Shown: positions 12,096 through 21,471, counted from the first letter of the stretch. The stretch: DNA of 64,000 bases from an uncultured Paludibaculum sp. (GCF_963665245.1 NZ_OY762267.1:186001-250000), one strand, 5' to 3'. A program made the numbers and translations. Notes: generated by a model not told the origin, from the letters alone.

Positions 12096-13352
12096 ATGGC
12101 ATACGCTGCAAACGACAATATTCAGATTGCGCTGCTGGGCTCCGGCGGCATGGGTCAGGGCGACGTCCGCGACGCGTTGCTCAACCCCGGAGTGAAGATC
12201 GTGGCCGCGGCCGACATCTACGACGGCCGGCGGAAGCGCATGGAAGAGGCCTATCCCGGTATCTTCACCACGCGCGACTACCGCGAGGTGTTGGCCCGCA
12301 AGGACGTTGACGCGGTCATCATTGCCACTCCGGACCACTGGCACGCGACCATCTCCATCGACGCCCTCAACGCCGGCAAGGACGTCTACTGTGAAAAGCC
12401 CATGATCCAGAAGATCGACGAGGGCAAGCGCGTCATCGAGGCCCACAAGAAGTCGGACCGCATCTTCCAGGTGGGCTCACAGTACGCCTCCGCTCTCAGC
12501 TTCCAGAAGATCCGCGAACTTCTGGACCAGGGCGCCATCGGCGAACTCAACATGGTGGAAGCCTGGCTCGACCGCAACACGGCCATGGGCGCCTGGCAGT
12601 ACTCGATTCCGCCCGATGCGTCCACCTCGAACATCGACTGGGATCAGTTCCTGGGGCGCGCGCCCAAACGGCCCTTCGAGCCCATCCGCCTGTTCCGCTG
12701 GCGCAACTACACGGACTACGGCACCGCCGTGGCCGGGGATCTATACGTTCACCTGCTCACCGGCCTGCACACGGCCACCAGGTCTTTGGGGCCGAAGCGC
12801 ATCTACTCCACCGGTGGTCTGCGCTACTGGAAGGACGGCCGAGACACGCCGGATACCCAACTCGGCATCATCGAGTATCCAAAGACCGACACACATCCCG
12901 AGTTCACCTTTAGCATGCGGGTGAACTTCAAGAGCTCGAAGCCCCAGGAGGACTTCGGCTTCAAGTTCATCGGCAGCGCCGGCACCATCACGACAGACGT
13001 GCGTACGGTGACAGTCGCCCGCCAGCCCCGCGAGAAGGAACCCGGCTACAGCACCGAAACCTTCCCCAAGGCCATTCGCGAGCAGTTCATGCAGGAGTAC
13101 CGCAAGAAGTACCCATTGGAGAGGGTCACCGCCGCCAATCTGGAGTCCAATGGGTCCGCGCGCTATATCTCCGAGATCGACGCCCACCGCCAACACATGA
13201 TGAACTTCATCGAGGCGGTCCGCACGCGCAAGGCGCACTTCGAGGACTCCACCTTCGGCTTCCGCGCCGCCGGGCCGGCTCTGCTCTGCAACACCAGCTA
13301 CTATGAGAACCGCATCTGTACCTGGGATCCGCAAACGATGACGGCCGGCTGA
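12096..13352 (+). CDS. Gfo/Idh/MocA-family oxidoreductase, cytoplasmic paralogue
   Basis: 418 residues, starting at an ATG preceded by AAGGAGT, 12 bases after the previous gene. The same architecture and motifs as its neighbour are present (GSGGMGQ, PDHWHA, CEKPM, MGAWQYSIPPDAS), but no signal peptide: the protein begins directly with MAYAANDNIQIALLGSG. The pair therefore places related enzymes on the two sides of the cytoplasmic membrane. Its stop is one base before the start of the ArsR gene, so they are co-transcribed and coupled. Substrate unknown, likely a sugar or inositol derivative. Confidence 0.9.
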   Translation: MAYAANDNIQIALLGSGGMGQGDVRDALLNPGVKIVAAADIYDGRRKRMEEAYPGIFTTRDYREVLARKDVDAVIIATPDHWHATISIDALNAGKDVYCEKPMIQKIDEGKRVIEAHKKSDRIFQVGSQYASALSFQKIRELLDQGAIGELNMVEAWLDRNTAMGAWQYSIPPDASTSNIDWDQFLGRAPKRPFEPIRLFRWRNYTDYGTAVAGDLYVHLLTGLHTATRSLGPKRIYSTGGLRYWKDGRDTPDTQLGIIEYPKTDTHPEFTFSMRVNFKSSKPQEDFGFKFIGSAGTITTDVRTVTVARQPREKEPGYSTETFPKAIREQFMQEYRKKYPLERVTAANLESNGSARYISEIDAHRQHMMNFIEAVRTRKAHFEDSTFGFRAAGPALLCNTSYYENRICTWDPQTMTAG

Positions 13353-13353
13353 C

Positions 13354-13638
13354 ATGGACGACCGGCAGTTCCATCGCATCGCCAAGGCGCTCTCCGATCC
13401 CAGCCGCTTTGAGATTCTCCAGCGCATCTCCTCCTCCAATGGGGAGGAGGTGCCTTGCGCGAACCTCACCGATATTTGTTCCGTGACCAAAGCGACGCTG
13501 TCGCACCACCTGAAGGAACTGGCCGACGCCGGCCTGATCGACACCCGCCGTGAGTCACGTTTTATGTACCTGACGCCGCGCCGCGACGTGCTCTCCGCCT
13601 ATCTGGAAGAGCTGAAACACCGCCTCACCAATCCCTAA
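13354..13638 (+). CDS. ArsR-family winged-helix repressor
   Basis: 94 residues with the ArsR/SmtB helix-turn-helix: ALSDPSRFEILQRI, then the recognition region VTKATLSHHLKELADAGLI and a wing with RRESRFMYLTPR. The metal-binding ELCVCDL box is absent; two cysteines (PCANL and ICSV) remain, so either non-metal sensing or a thiol switch is possible. It is translationally coupled to the oxidoreductase upstream and lies before the SDR gene. A GATGGT/ACCATC inverted repeat in front of the SDR gene is a plausible operator. Confidence 0.88.
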   Translation: MDDRQFHRIAKALSDPSRFEILQRISSSNGEEVPCANLTDICSVTKATLSHHLKELADAGLIDTRRESRFMYLTPRRDVLSAYLEELKHRLTNP

Positions 13639-13677
13639 ATTCTCTTGCATCCGGTTCCTGGCACTGCACATCAGTTA

Positions 13678-13695
13678 GATGGTCATCGAACCATC
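13678..13695. promoter_or_regulatory. Inverted repeat, candidate ArsR operator before the SDR gene
   Basis: GATGGT and ACCATC are perfect six-base arms separated by six bases. The site lies 40 bases after the ArsR gene and 25 bases before the SDR start codon, where a bound repressor would block transcription. Assignment to the ArsR protein is inference. Confidence 0.45.
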
Positions 13696-13719
13696 AAACA
13701 AAAAAAGGAATCTGATCCA

Positions 13720-14469
13720 ATGCCTACCCTCACAGGAAAGACCGCGATCGTCACCGGAGCTTCTCTCGGAATCGGCGCCGCCATCGCACGCAAACTGGCC
13801 GCGGAAGGAGCTTCCGTCGCTGTAAACTATGCCCGCAGCAAGGCGCAGGCCGAGACCGTGGTCGATGAGATTCGCAAGGCCGGCGGCAAGGCCATCGCCG
13901 TCCAGGCCGACTTGCGCGATGCAGCGCAGATTACCAAGCTCTTCGACGAGACCGTGAAGGCTTTTGGCAAGGTCGATGTCCTGGTGAACAACGCTGGCCA
14001 GTATGAGTTCCAACCCCTGGCCGAGGTCACCGAAGAGCACATCGACAAGCACTTCGATCTCAACGTCAAGTCGCTGATTCTCGCCACGAAGGAGGCCGTG
14101 AAGGTCTTCGGCGATAACGGTGGCAACATCATCAACATCAGTTCCATCGTGGCCCAGGGCGCCGTACCGAACGGCAGCGTTTATTCGGCGACCAAGGCCG
14201 CGGTGGACAGTCTGACGCGTTCTTGGGCGGCCGAACTGGGCCCGAAGAAGATCATCGTCAACGCGGTTTCGCCGGGTGCCACGGTGACGGAAGGTGTCCA
14301 GACAATGGATCCGCAAGGTGCGATGTTCAATCAGTTTATCGCCAAGACGCCGTTTGGGCGGCTGGGACAGCCTGATGACATTGCGAACGTGGTGGCCTTC
14401 CTCGCCGGGTCGCAGGCCGCATGGATTACTGGGGAAGCGCTGTCGGTCAGCGGTGGTTTGCGCGCCTGA
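13720..14469 (+). CDS. Short-chain dehydrogenase/reductase (classical SDR)
   Basis: 249 residues. NAD(P) binding through TGASLGIG, NNAG in the fourth strand, and the catalytic Ser (NISSIV), Tyr and Lys (VYSATKAAV) are all present. The C-terminal region has ITGEALSVSGG, typical of 3-oxoacyl-reductase-like SDRs. The ATG at 13720 is chosen because AAAGGAA lies nine bases upstream; the open frame back to 13645 has no support. A stand-alone SDR regulated by a neighbouring ArsR protein is a common arrangement. Substrate unknown. Confidence 0.92.
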   Translation: MPTLTGKTAIVTGASLGIGAAIARKLAAEGASVAVNYARSKAQAETVVDEIRKAGGKAIAVQADLRDAAQITKLFDETVKAFGKVDVLVNNAGQYEFQPLAEVTEEHIDKHFDLNVKSLILATKEAVKVFGDNGGNIINISSIVAQGAVPNGSVYSATKAAVDSLTRSWAAELGPKKIIVNAVSPGATVTEGVQTMDPQGAMFNQFIAKTPFGRLGQPDDIANVVAFLAGSQAAWITGEALSVSGGLRA

Positions 14470-14551
14470 TCCGCGCGCGCCAATCTCCGCTTCACCTGCC
14501 TGACAGCCCCTGGTAACGCCGCCGGTTGCCCTCCGACAGCCGGCGGCGCAC

Positions 14552-15880
14552 TTAATTCAAGGCGCTGTGATTGTGCGTGGTCCGGTATAGGATCTCTAGC
14601 GCCGACCGCAGCCCGCGCCGGGCTAGAAACACATGGCGAAACGTATCCAGCTCTTCGCTGCGGTGCCCGTGGAAGTGTAGCGCGTATAGCGCGCCCAGAT
14701 AGTCGCGCCAGCCTTCCGGCGCCTTCAGTCGCGGGTAATAAAGCAGCCGCAGCAGGTAGCAATCGAACAACAGCAGGAATTCCAGTTCCAGCGTTGCCAT
14801 CGCGTCGACGTAGAACGGCGCCGATGCTCTGGTAAACGCCACGCCCTGAAGGAGCGAGTACTCGAGCAGCGCGTGCGCCGCCACCCGCTCGTAGAACAAC
14901 GGGCGGCCCAGTCGCAACACTCCGCCTGTCATCTCCAGCGGCTCCAAACGGTGGTCGTAGGCGCAGAAGTACCAGCGTGACAGCCTCGACCGCAACAGGT
15001 GCTCCAATTGCTGTGCCTGCCGCACCGCCCATTCGCCGGGTGACGGAGGCAATAGGTAGTTCAACGCGTATTGCGCCATCCAGTCGGCGGAATCGAAACA
15101 CAACGCGAAGTCCGGCAACTGCAACCCGAGGGCCAGCCCCTTCAGCTTGGCGATCTCCAACCCCAGGCCGGACTCGGTTAACGCGTGGTGGAAATCTGGA
15201 AAGACATCGGCATGCGCACACGCATAGATGAGCGGCAGCGACGCCTCTTCACTGGTGGAACGCCGCAGGAACCACACCTGACGGGCTCGGTACTCGATGC
15301 CGTGCTGGACATGGTCCAATGCAGCGCTCAAGCGCCCTGCCGGCGTGCGCCCCACCTTGCGGGACCAGCGTTTCGCCGAGGCTTTGGAAAAGCCGCGAGC
15401 AAACGGCGTGCGGCCCAGGTTCAGGTCCGCCGCCTGGGCCAGCACCTCAAATTCCTTTCGAAGCCAAGGGCTCTCCACCAGCATCCGGGGCAACTCTTTG
15501 AAACCCTGATTCTCGGCTGGCTTGGGCGCGTCGGAAAGGTGCTCGGCCAGTTCGCCATATTGCCGCGAGAGATGCCATTCGGCGCCTTCGCGACGGCGCC
15601 GCGACTCTCGGATCATGTCCACCACCAGGGCGCTGAACTCACTCAGCACCAGCGCCATGGGCTCGGGTGAGGGGTCGTCCACCAACAGCTTCGTAGCCAG
15701 CCGCAGGCCGAGGGACTGCTTCGCCAAGTCCACCGAGAAAGCGACGGAGATACGCTCTTCCAATTGCTGCGAAGTCTCTAGCAAGCCGGCGTCGAAGATG
15801 CCGGGTAGTTCCTCTTCCTCCAGGTGGAGGCCGGACGCGAACTCGTTGAGTGTGTCCTTGATTTCGTCGAACTGTTCCAA
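14552..15880 (-). CDS. Unrecognised 442-residue protein downstream of larE
   Basis: No known domain was recognised. The protein is predicted largely helical, without signal peptide or clear membrane span, rich in Leu, Arg and aromatic residues, with a C-terminal stretch ending in LYRTTHNHSALN. The likely start is a TTG at 15880, just after larE ends at 15907; a longer open frame to 16015 overlaps larE in another frame. The GGAGAGG at about 15890-15897 could serve as ribosome-binding site. Same strand and a 26-base gap imply co-transcription with larE. Its role is unknown. Confidence 0.75.
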   Translation of the reverse strand: MEQFDEIKDTLNEFASGLHLEEEELPGIFDAGLLETSQQLEERISVAFSVDLAKQSLGLRLATKLLVDDPSPEPMALVLSEFSALVVDMIRESRRRREGAEWHLSRQYGELAEHLSDAPKPAENQGFKELPRMLVESPWLRKEFEVLAQAADLNLGRTPFARGFSKASAKRWSRKVGRTPAGRLSAALDHVQHGIEYRARQVWFLRRSTSEEASLPLIYACAHADVFPDFHHALTESGLGLEIAKLKGLALGLQLPDFALCFDSADWMAQYALNYLLPPSPGEWAVRQAQQLEHLLRSRLSRWYFCAYDHRLEPLEMTGGVLRLGRPLFYERVAAHALLEYSLLQGVAFTRASAPFYVDAMATLELEFLLLFDCYLLRLLYYPRLKAPEGWRDYLGALYALHFHGHRSEELDTFRHVFLARRGLRSALEILYRTTHNHSALN

Positions 15881-15906
15881 AGGTATGAGGCCTCTCCACC
15901 CCGGCG

Positions 15907-16764
15907 CTAGCGCCCGGGCAGCACCTCGTTCATCGAACCCTGGCGGTAGCCGCTCAGATCCAACGCGACATAGGTGAATCCCAGCGCTTTGAAGATGGCC
16001 GTAATGCGGTCGCACATCTCCAGATCCAACACCCTGCCCATCTCCTCTCGGGCGATCTCGATGCGCGCCATCTCAGTATGATGGCGGACACGGAACTGGC
16101 GGAAGCCCAGGGCCTTCAATTCTTCTTCGGCCTGCTCCACCTGCCGGATATTCTCCGGCGTCACAGGCGTCCCATAGGGGATGCGGGAACTGAGGCAGGC
16201 AGCGGCCGGGCGGTCCCAGGTAGGCAAACCGGCCAAGCGCGACAACTCACGGATCTCCGCTTTGGTCAGCCCGGCTTCCACCAGCGGAGCCTTCACCCCA
16301 TGCTGCAGCGCGGCGTGCTGGCCGGGCCGGTAGTCACCCAGATCGTCCTTGTTGACCCCGTAAATGATGGCTTTGCCGGCAAAGCGCGGCGCGATCTCCT
16401 CCATCCGGCGGAAAAGCTCGTCCTTGCAGTGGAAGCAACGGTCCGGGTTGTTGGCCGAGTACGCCGGATTCTCGAACTCCAGGCTTGGAATCATCTCGTG
16501 GCGGATATCGAACTGTTGGGCGAAAGCCACCGCATCGCGTTTATGCGACGCGGGAATAGATGGCGAATCCGCAGTGACGGCAATGGCTGCATCACCCAGA
16601 ACCTGACGAGCGGCCCAAGCGAGATAAGCCGAATCGGTACCGCCTGAATACGCCACGAGTACGCTGCCCAGCGATCGCAGGATCTCAAACAGCCGATCCT
16701 GTTTCGGCCGCAGCGAAGCCGCGTCCAGCGGCACGGGCGGCGAGAGTGTGACAAGTCCGGCCAT
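15907..16764 (-). CDS. larE: LarE-type ATP-dependent sacrificial sulfur transferase
   Basis: 285 residues. An N-terminal PP-loop (VAYSGGTDSAYLAW) adenylates a pyridinium carboxylate, and sulfur is then inserted to build the nickel-pincer nucleotide cofactor of lactate racemase-type enzymes. The family block NPDRCFHCKDELF, and PAAACLSSRIPYGT containing the Cys that corresponds to the sulfur-donating residue of characterised LarE, are present. No larA, larB or larC lies in the window, so the other steps and the client enzyme must be encoded elsewhere. The family assignment is firm; the in vivo client is not known. Confidence 0.92.
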   Translation of the reverse strand: MAGLVTLSPPVPLDAASLRPKQDRLFEILRSLGSVLVAYSGGTDSAYLAWAARQVLGDAAIAVTADSPSIPASHKRDAVAFAQQFDIRHEMIPSLEFENPAYSANNPDRCFHCKDELFRRMEEIAPRFAGKAIIYGVNKDDLGDYRPGQHAALQHGVKAPLVEAGLTKAEIRELSRLAGLPTWDRPAAACLSSRIPYGTPVTPENIRQVEQAEEELKALGFRQFRVRHHTEMARIEIAREEMGRVLDLEMCDRITAIFKALGFTYVALDLSGYRQGSMNEVLPGR

Positions 16765-16788
16765 GCCGCCATTATATCGGCTAAACCC

Positions 16789-17709
16789 TCAGGACGAATG
16801 GATCTGCCGCACGATGGAGCAGTTCTCCGCAATCTCATCCTTGAACTTGGGCCACATGCCGACGATCGCCGCATCGCCTGGCTTGATGTTCTGATAGGCG
16901 AATCGGAACGCGGTTTCGATCTGCGCCTTGCTCGCACCGGCCCGGCCGGCGCCCAGCAACTTGAAGGCAAGACAGGGTTTCGAGATCTTCTTCACGACGT
17001 CGGTCATCCGGACGGGATCCTTCTCAAGGAAGGTCTCACCCAGCGGCCGTTCCCCGCCCATCAGCGCCCGCGCCTCTTCCGCCGAGCGGCTGACATGGTA
17101 CAGGCAGGTCATGTAGTAGTCTGTCGGCCAGCCCTTGTCTTCGATCCACTCGACAACCTTCGGATTGTGGGACGAGACGCCGGCCATGATGCCCGTGTCC
17201 TTGACGCGTTTGACGAAGTCGAGGACGGTGTCCATCTTGCCCTGCCGGAACGCATCGTCAGTACGATTGCCGTGATGGGCCATGCCAAGGAAGCCCAACT
17301 TGGCCAGCGTGGGGATCATGGTGAAGTCCTTCTGCAGTTCGAAGTCGCTGAGCAGGAAGACCTTCATTTTGGAGCCACGGGCACGGATGCCCTCAAGGAT
17401 CGCGATGGTGTCCTTGTGATAGTGCAGTTGCCAGGTGGTGATGCCCGCTTTCTCGGCGTCGAGCACGGTCTTGATCCGCTGCTCCGGTGTCATGAACTCG
17501 CGCTGGCACTGATCCAGCACACTATTGAAGTGCGAGTAGCCCATCAGCGGATTGGTACCGATGATCAGCCGCGAGATCTCGTGCTTGCCCCCGAACATAA
17601 CGGTGGGCAGGGCGGGCGTCGCCGCGGCACTCGCCACATTCGCAGCGACCGCCCCGGCGGCCGCCACCTGCAGAAATCCCCGGCGCGTGTCCTTCGCGTT
17701 GTCCGGCAT
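16789..17709 (-). CDS. Tat-exported aldo/keto-reductase-like TIM-barrel protein
   Basis: 306 residues starting with a twin-arginine signal (DTRRGFLQVAAAGAVAANVASA). The rest resembles a TIM barrel related to aldo/keto reductases (SRLIIGTNPLMGYSHFN, GITTWQLHYHKD, PKVVEWIEDKGWPTDYYM), but the full classical AKR catalytic tetrad could not be confirmed. Tat export suggests a cofactor is bound before export. It is monocistronic by position, 24 bases from larE. Function beyond the fold is unknown. Confidence 0.72.
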   Translation of the reverse strand: MPDNAKDTRRGFLQVAAAGAVAANVASAAATPALPTVMFGGKHEISRLIIGTNPLMGYSHFNSVLDQCQREFMTPEQRIKTVLDAEKAGITTWQLHYHKDTIAILEGIRARGSKMKVFLLSDFELQKDFTMIPTLAKLGFLGMAHHGNRTDDAFRQGKMDTVLDFVKRVKDTGIMAGVSSHNPKVVEWIEDKGWPTDYYMTCLYHVSRSAEEARALMGGERPLGETFLEKDPVRMTDVVKKISKPCLAFKLLGAGRAGASKAQIETAFRFAYQNIKPGDAAIVGMWPKFKDEIAENCSIVRQIHSS

Positions 17710-17888
17710 GGTCTACCTCCCGATAATCAGATCCACCAGTCTGATTTATACCGCAATGCGGCATGGATTGCTTGACAGGTGCAATTCTCAGGGCCCCTTC
17801 ACAGGGAGGTAATTGGAACGCCCCGGTGCTATGATCATCGCAAGCTCTCAAGCAGTAGACGGGGCGGCTCCGGACACTGGAGGTGCAC

Positions 17889-18665
17889 TTGATCCAAACA
17901 CTCGTCAGAAACTGGGGATTGCTAGTCCTCTGCGCCGTTCTCGAAGCGCTCTTGTCGGCCAACTACCTCGTGATGCAGGAACGGGACGGTCATTGGGCGT
18001 TGCGCAGCTATGCGCTGCCAGGCACGGTCACCTTTCTGGGACAACTCGCGTTGGCTGCGGGATTTCTTGCGCTCGGCGCGAGTCTCTGGCGATCCGTGAG
18101 AGGCAGGTGCTGGCCGCTACTGATAAATGGCCTTGCCCTCGGCGCGATGGGTCTGCTGTTCCTGGGTGCGTTCGGACCCAGGGTCAGTTTCCGGTCGATT
18201 GCGGGCCTCCTGGTGGTGATGGCCGCAAGTCTGTGCCTGCTCGCGGTGTCCACGGTTAGGGCCCTGGGGCACCGAACGCGCAACCGATGGATTGCCGGCA
18301 CCGCCGGATTGCTGGCGTTCGCCTTCGCCCTAGTGTTTGCCTGGATGCAGCCTCAGCCTGGCACGCATTCGGAGATCTTGTGGATCGGCGCATACCTGGG
18401 CTTCCAGTCTCTCTGTCTGCTGGGCCTGGCGCTACGGCTCCATATGCCGGAAGCCGGTGGATGGTCCACGTCCACTCGCCCCCCTGCCCTGCCTCACCCA
18501 ACTCTCTCGCCCGCCTCCCCGGCATCTCCAAAGACCTCTTCGCGGATAATCCGCTCCGTCGCCGCGTTCAGATACTCGTCCAGCGCGGCCTGCAGTTCCT
18601 GGTACTCGGGCCACAACGTCCCATCCACGAAGCCACGGGGCGCCCGCACGACCACGGTAGTGTAA
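17889..18665 (+). CDS. HdeD-like six-helix membrane protein with antisense-overlapping tail
   Basis: About 258 residues. Six hydrophobic segments fill residues 5-195, beginning with VRNWGLLVLCAVLEALL, the style of HdeD/DUF308 membrane proteins. The TTG at 17889 is chosen because GGAGG at 17879-17883 is five bases away; a GTG at 17883 overlaps that site. After the last helix the frame runs into a Ser/Pro/Arg-rich tail of about 65 residues that lies opposite the end of the convergent gene at 18494-18910 and looks like antisense translation. The helical part is credible; the natural C-terminus is doubtful. Confidence 0.6.
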   Translation: MIQTLVRNWGLLVLCAVLEALLSANYLVMQERDGHWALRSYALPGTVTFLGQLALAAGFLALGASLWRSVRGRCWPLLINGLALGAMGLLFLGAFGPRVSFRSIAGLLVVMAASLCLLAVSTVRALGHRTRNRWIAGTAGLLAFAFALVFAWMQPQPGTHSEILWIGAYLGFQSLCLLGLALRLHMPEAGGWSTSTRPPALPHPTLSPASPASPKTSSRIIRSVAAFRYSSSAACSSWYSGHNVPSTKPRGARTTTVV

Positions 18666-18910
18666 CGCTGACGCTTGTAGCGGTAGGGCTGAAGACCATA
18701 CCGCCGGCAGAGTGCCACAAACAGCCGGCGCTGCCACTGGTCCGTCAAAGTGAACAGAGTCTCCACCGGCCGTTCGGGCATCGACGCCAAGGCTTGTTTC
18801 AGCCTGTCAATCGCGGCACCGGCGGCATGGCGCTCCCCTTCTGTGGCCGCCCCTTCAAACAGGCTGTAAATCTTGCGTAGCTTTTCCCTCAGTTCCTGTT
18901 CTGTCGCCAA
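18494..18910 (-). CDS. Small cytosolic protein of unknown function, DUF2786-like N-terminus
   Basis: 138 residues. The N-terminal 45 residues (EKLRKIYSLFEGAATEGER, then IDRLKQAL) resemble the DUF2786 helical module. The C-terminal part contains LCRRYGLQPYRYKRQRYTTV and a helical end with EYLNAATERIIREEVFGD. No signal peptide. The coding periodicity and residue composition are convincing. Its 3' end overlaps the opposite gene by about 172 bases. Function unknown. Confidence 0.75.
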   Translation of the reverse strand: MATEQELREKLRKIYSLFEGAATEGERHAAGAAIDRLKQALASMPERPVETLFTLTDQWQRRLFVALCRRYGLQPYRYKRQRYTTVVVRAPRGFVDGTLWPEYQELQAALDEYLNAATERIIREEVFGDAGEAGERVG

Positions 18911-19004
18911 ATCCTATGCTCCTCAAAAATAACCTACAGAGGAAAGTCTCTCATCAAACGCCCCTACTACAGATGCCGGAGTGGCCCGAGTTCCCAACGG
19001 ATAG

Positions 19005-20558
19005 TCATCGCGCCGACGTCACCACGTAGTCGCGCAAGGCGACATGCTGGATGTCGATCGACATCACGGCCGACCCGGTGATCGAACCCGGCGTGATCGC
19101 AAGGCGCGCGCCTGTCAGCACCTCCGGCGGGACCAACCAGCCACTGCCCGACTGGGGCATCCGCGCCGCCTCTGCGAGGTGGAAGTAGGTCTGCAGACGA
19201 TGGAGCGGCGACAACCACGCCTCTCGCGGTCCGTACACCACCGGCGCGCTGTCCCCGAGGTGATGCCGCCACGTCCGGCCCGTCCCCGGGCTCCACAACC
19301 GCACTTCGGTCAGTGAGGAGACCGGAGCCAGCGATTCGCAGAGCACCTTCAGCATTCCCCCGCCGTCAACGCCTTGACCATCCAGTCCCTCAGACACGCA
19401 CCGGCCCAGCCCAGGCACCGGGGCGTTGGCACCGACCGGCATCCAGGTGGTTTCACCACGGCCGACGAAACTCACTGTCGATCGCCCCCGAATCGCCACG
19501 GGGCCGTCCTGGAATTGGGCCATCACCCGGCGCGGGATACGCAAGACCAACCAACCCTGGCCGTGGTCAGTTGGGTCGACGTAGGCAATCAAGTCGGAAG
19601 GCCCTGGCCGGCGCGAGGGCGAAGGAATGACGCTTTGGAGTCGCCCGCCATCGGCGCCAACGATCTCCACCAGCGGCGGGCCCAAGAGGAGCTCACTTCC
19701 TTCCGGAGCCATCGGAAGCGTTGCCGGCAGCGCCACCACAACAAACGCGGCCAACCCTCGCACATTCAGAAGGCGCTGAGGCGGTTCCGGCAGCGACGCC
19801 CCCAACCGTAGAGAGAGCTCGGCCTGCTGCGGGTGCAGTGACATACGCAGACGAGCGGTCAGGCTGGGTGTCAGGCAGGCGAACAGCACTGTCGCCACCG
19901 CCATCGCCACTGCCCCCACCACCCGTGACGACATGGTCCGGCGGCGACTGTATTGCAAAACGATCACGAGGCCGGCGGCCAGCGCCAAGACCATGGCCGG
20001 TATCTCCCAGCGCAGTTCATCCGGGGTGATCCAAGGGGCGGTCTGGCCGGAGAATGCCGCCAGATACGCAGCACCACCGAAGATGAGGATGGCCGCCACC
20101 ACGAAGTGCGTGATCCGGCGGCACACCGACGCCAGCGCCATCGCAGGAACGATCAGCACGGCCGCCAGCACAGCCTGTTTCCAAAGCAGCGGCCGGAGCG
20201 ATTCCCAGGGCGAGAATCCGTGCGACGCCACGACGGCCGAATCCGTCACAAGCGCCGGCAAATGGATGAAGGTGGCCACGAAGAGAACCTTCGCCCCAAG
20301 CAACACCGGCCAGCGGTAAGGCCAGGTGGTCCAGAAATGGCCCTGATCGGCCAGTGGCTCTTCCTGCACCACCATCGCAATCAGGCATACCCACGCCAGA
20401 GGGAGCAGGAGGTTGAGCCATCCTTCCGGCGAACTGACGACCCAGTCTATCCGCCAGCGGTCCAAACACGCCAGAGCCGCGAGCGGAACCCACGTGGCCA
20501 GCACGGCCCACCACAGCCGGTGAACGTCTTTCAGGAAGATATGCAGCACCATCGGCAT
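19005..20558 (-). CDS. ABC-2-type transporter membrane protein
   Basis: About 517 residues. The N-terminal half has six or so membrane helices of the ABC-2 permease type, separated by WTTWPYRWPVLLGAKVLF and similar loops. A soluble C-terminal region of about 280 residues rich in beta strands follows a hydrophobic segment near residue 235. The ATG at 20558 is a few bases after the ATPase stop (20563); the open frame further upstream is inside the ATPase gene. Third gene of a GntR-ATPase-permease operon. Substrate unknown; YtrA-type systems are often induced by membrane-active antibiotics. Confidence 0.85.
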   Translation of the reverse strand: MPMVLHIFLKDVHRLWWAVLATWVPLAALACLDRWRIDWVVSSPEGWLNLLLPLAWVCLIAMVVQEEPLADQGHFWTTWPYRWPVLLGAKVLFVATFIHLPALVTDSAVVASHGFSPWESLRPLLWKQAVLAAVLIVPAMALASVCRRITHFVVAAILIFGGAAYLAAFSGQTAPWITPDELRWEIPAMVLALAAGLVIVLQYSRRRTMSSRVVGAVAMAVATVLFACLTPSLTARLRMSLHPQQAELSLRLGASLPEPPQRLLNVRGLAAFVVVALPATLPMAPEGSELLLGPPLVEIVGADGGRLQSVIPSPSRRPGPSDLIAYVDPTDHGQGWLVLRIPRRVMAQFQDGPVAIRGRSTVSFVGRGETTWMPVGANAPVPGLGRCVSEGLDGQGVDGGGMLKVLCESLAPVSSLTEVRLWSPGTGRTWRHHLGDSAPVVYGPREAWLSPLHRLQTYFHLAEAARMPQSGSGWLVPPEVLTGARLAITPGSITGSAVMSIDIQHVALRDYVVTSAR

Positions 20559-20562
20559 GACC

Positions 20563-21471
20563 TCACTTCGCCTCCGCCCCGGCCGCCGGCGATTTTGCCA
20601 ATGCAACCCCAATCGCCCGCAGAGTCATAGCCCGTGCCGTGACGTCGCGCACACCCCCAAGACGGCGCTGAACCTCCGCCTGAGTCTGCCGGCAGTCGAA
20701 CTGACAATCCGTAAAGCGGACGACCACCGACGACTGCTCCGGATTCAGCCAGCTTCGCGGCAGGTCCATCGGCAACACGGCCGGCTGCTCAAGGGTCACT
20801 TCAACCTCTCGGAAGCGATTCGTGAGGCTACCCATCTCCTCGGCAAATTCCAGGCGACCCTCGTTCAGATAGGCGATATGCGTGGCGAAACTCTCAATCT
20901 CAGGCAGGTCGTGCGAAGACAGCAGTACGGTGGATTCCGGCGTGCGTTCCAGAATGCTCTCGATGAGTTGCTCGCGCACCAGCACGTCCAGGCCACTGAA
21001 GGGCTCGTCCAGGACGATCAACTTCGGGCGGTAGGCCAACGCGGATGCCAGCACGGCCTTCAGTCGCATCCCTCTGGAGAGCTCATTCAGCTTGCGATCG
21101 AGCGGAAGCTCGTAGAGCCGCACCAACTCCGACAACTCGTCGTCTCGCCACGTGGGGTAGAATCGGCGGCAATAGGAGAGGAAGTAGCCGACCTTCATCC
21201 AGCCGGGCAGCCGCTGGTTCTCCGAAATATAGCCGATGTTCGCCAACTGGTCCGCTCCAATTCCGCGCGAATCCACACCCAGGACCTCGGCCCGCCCGGA
21301 TGTCGGCTGCTGAATGTTCAGCAGAGTCTTGATGAGGGTTGTCTTGCCCGCGCCATTCGATCCCACAAGAGCAAAGACAGCGCCTTCGGGCACTTCCATC
21401 GTCACCCGCCGCAACGCGTCAACATGACGGAACCGCTTCGTGAGTTGCTCGGTTCGCAGTGGACTGCTCAT
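20563..21471 (-). CDS. ABC transporter ATP-binding protein
   Basis: 302 residues. Walker A GSNGAGKTT, a degenerate signature LSRGM, Walker B LIVLDEPFSGLD and the switch His in LLSSHDLPEIE are visible. The C-terminal extension of about 90 residues is typical of drug or lipid exporters. The start overlaps the GntR stop by four bases (ATGA) and the permease starts just after the stop, so the three genes form one coupled unit. Confidence 0.95.
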   Translation of the reverse strand: MSSPLRTEQLTKRFRHVDALRRVTMEVPEGAVFALVGSNGAGKTTLIKTLLNIQQPTSGRAEVLGVDSRGIGADQLANIGYISENQRLPGWMKVGYFLSYCRRFYPTWRDDELSELVRLYELPLDRKLNELSRGMRLKAVLASALAYRPKLIVLDEPFSGLDVLVREQLIESILERTPESTVLLSSHDLPEIESFATHIAYLNEGRLEFAEEMGSLTNRFREVEVTLEQPAVLPMDLPRSWLNPEQSSVVVRFTDCQFDCRQTQAEVQRRLGGVRDVTARAMTLRAIGVALAKSPAAGAEAK

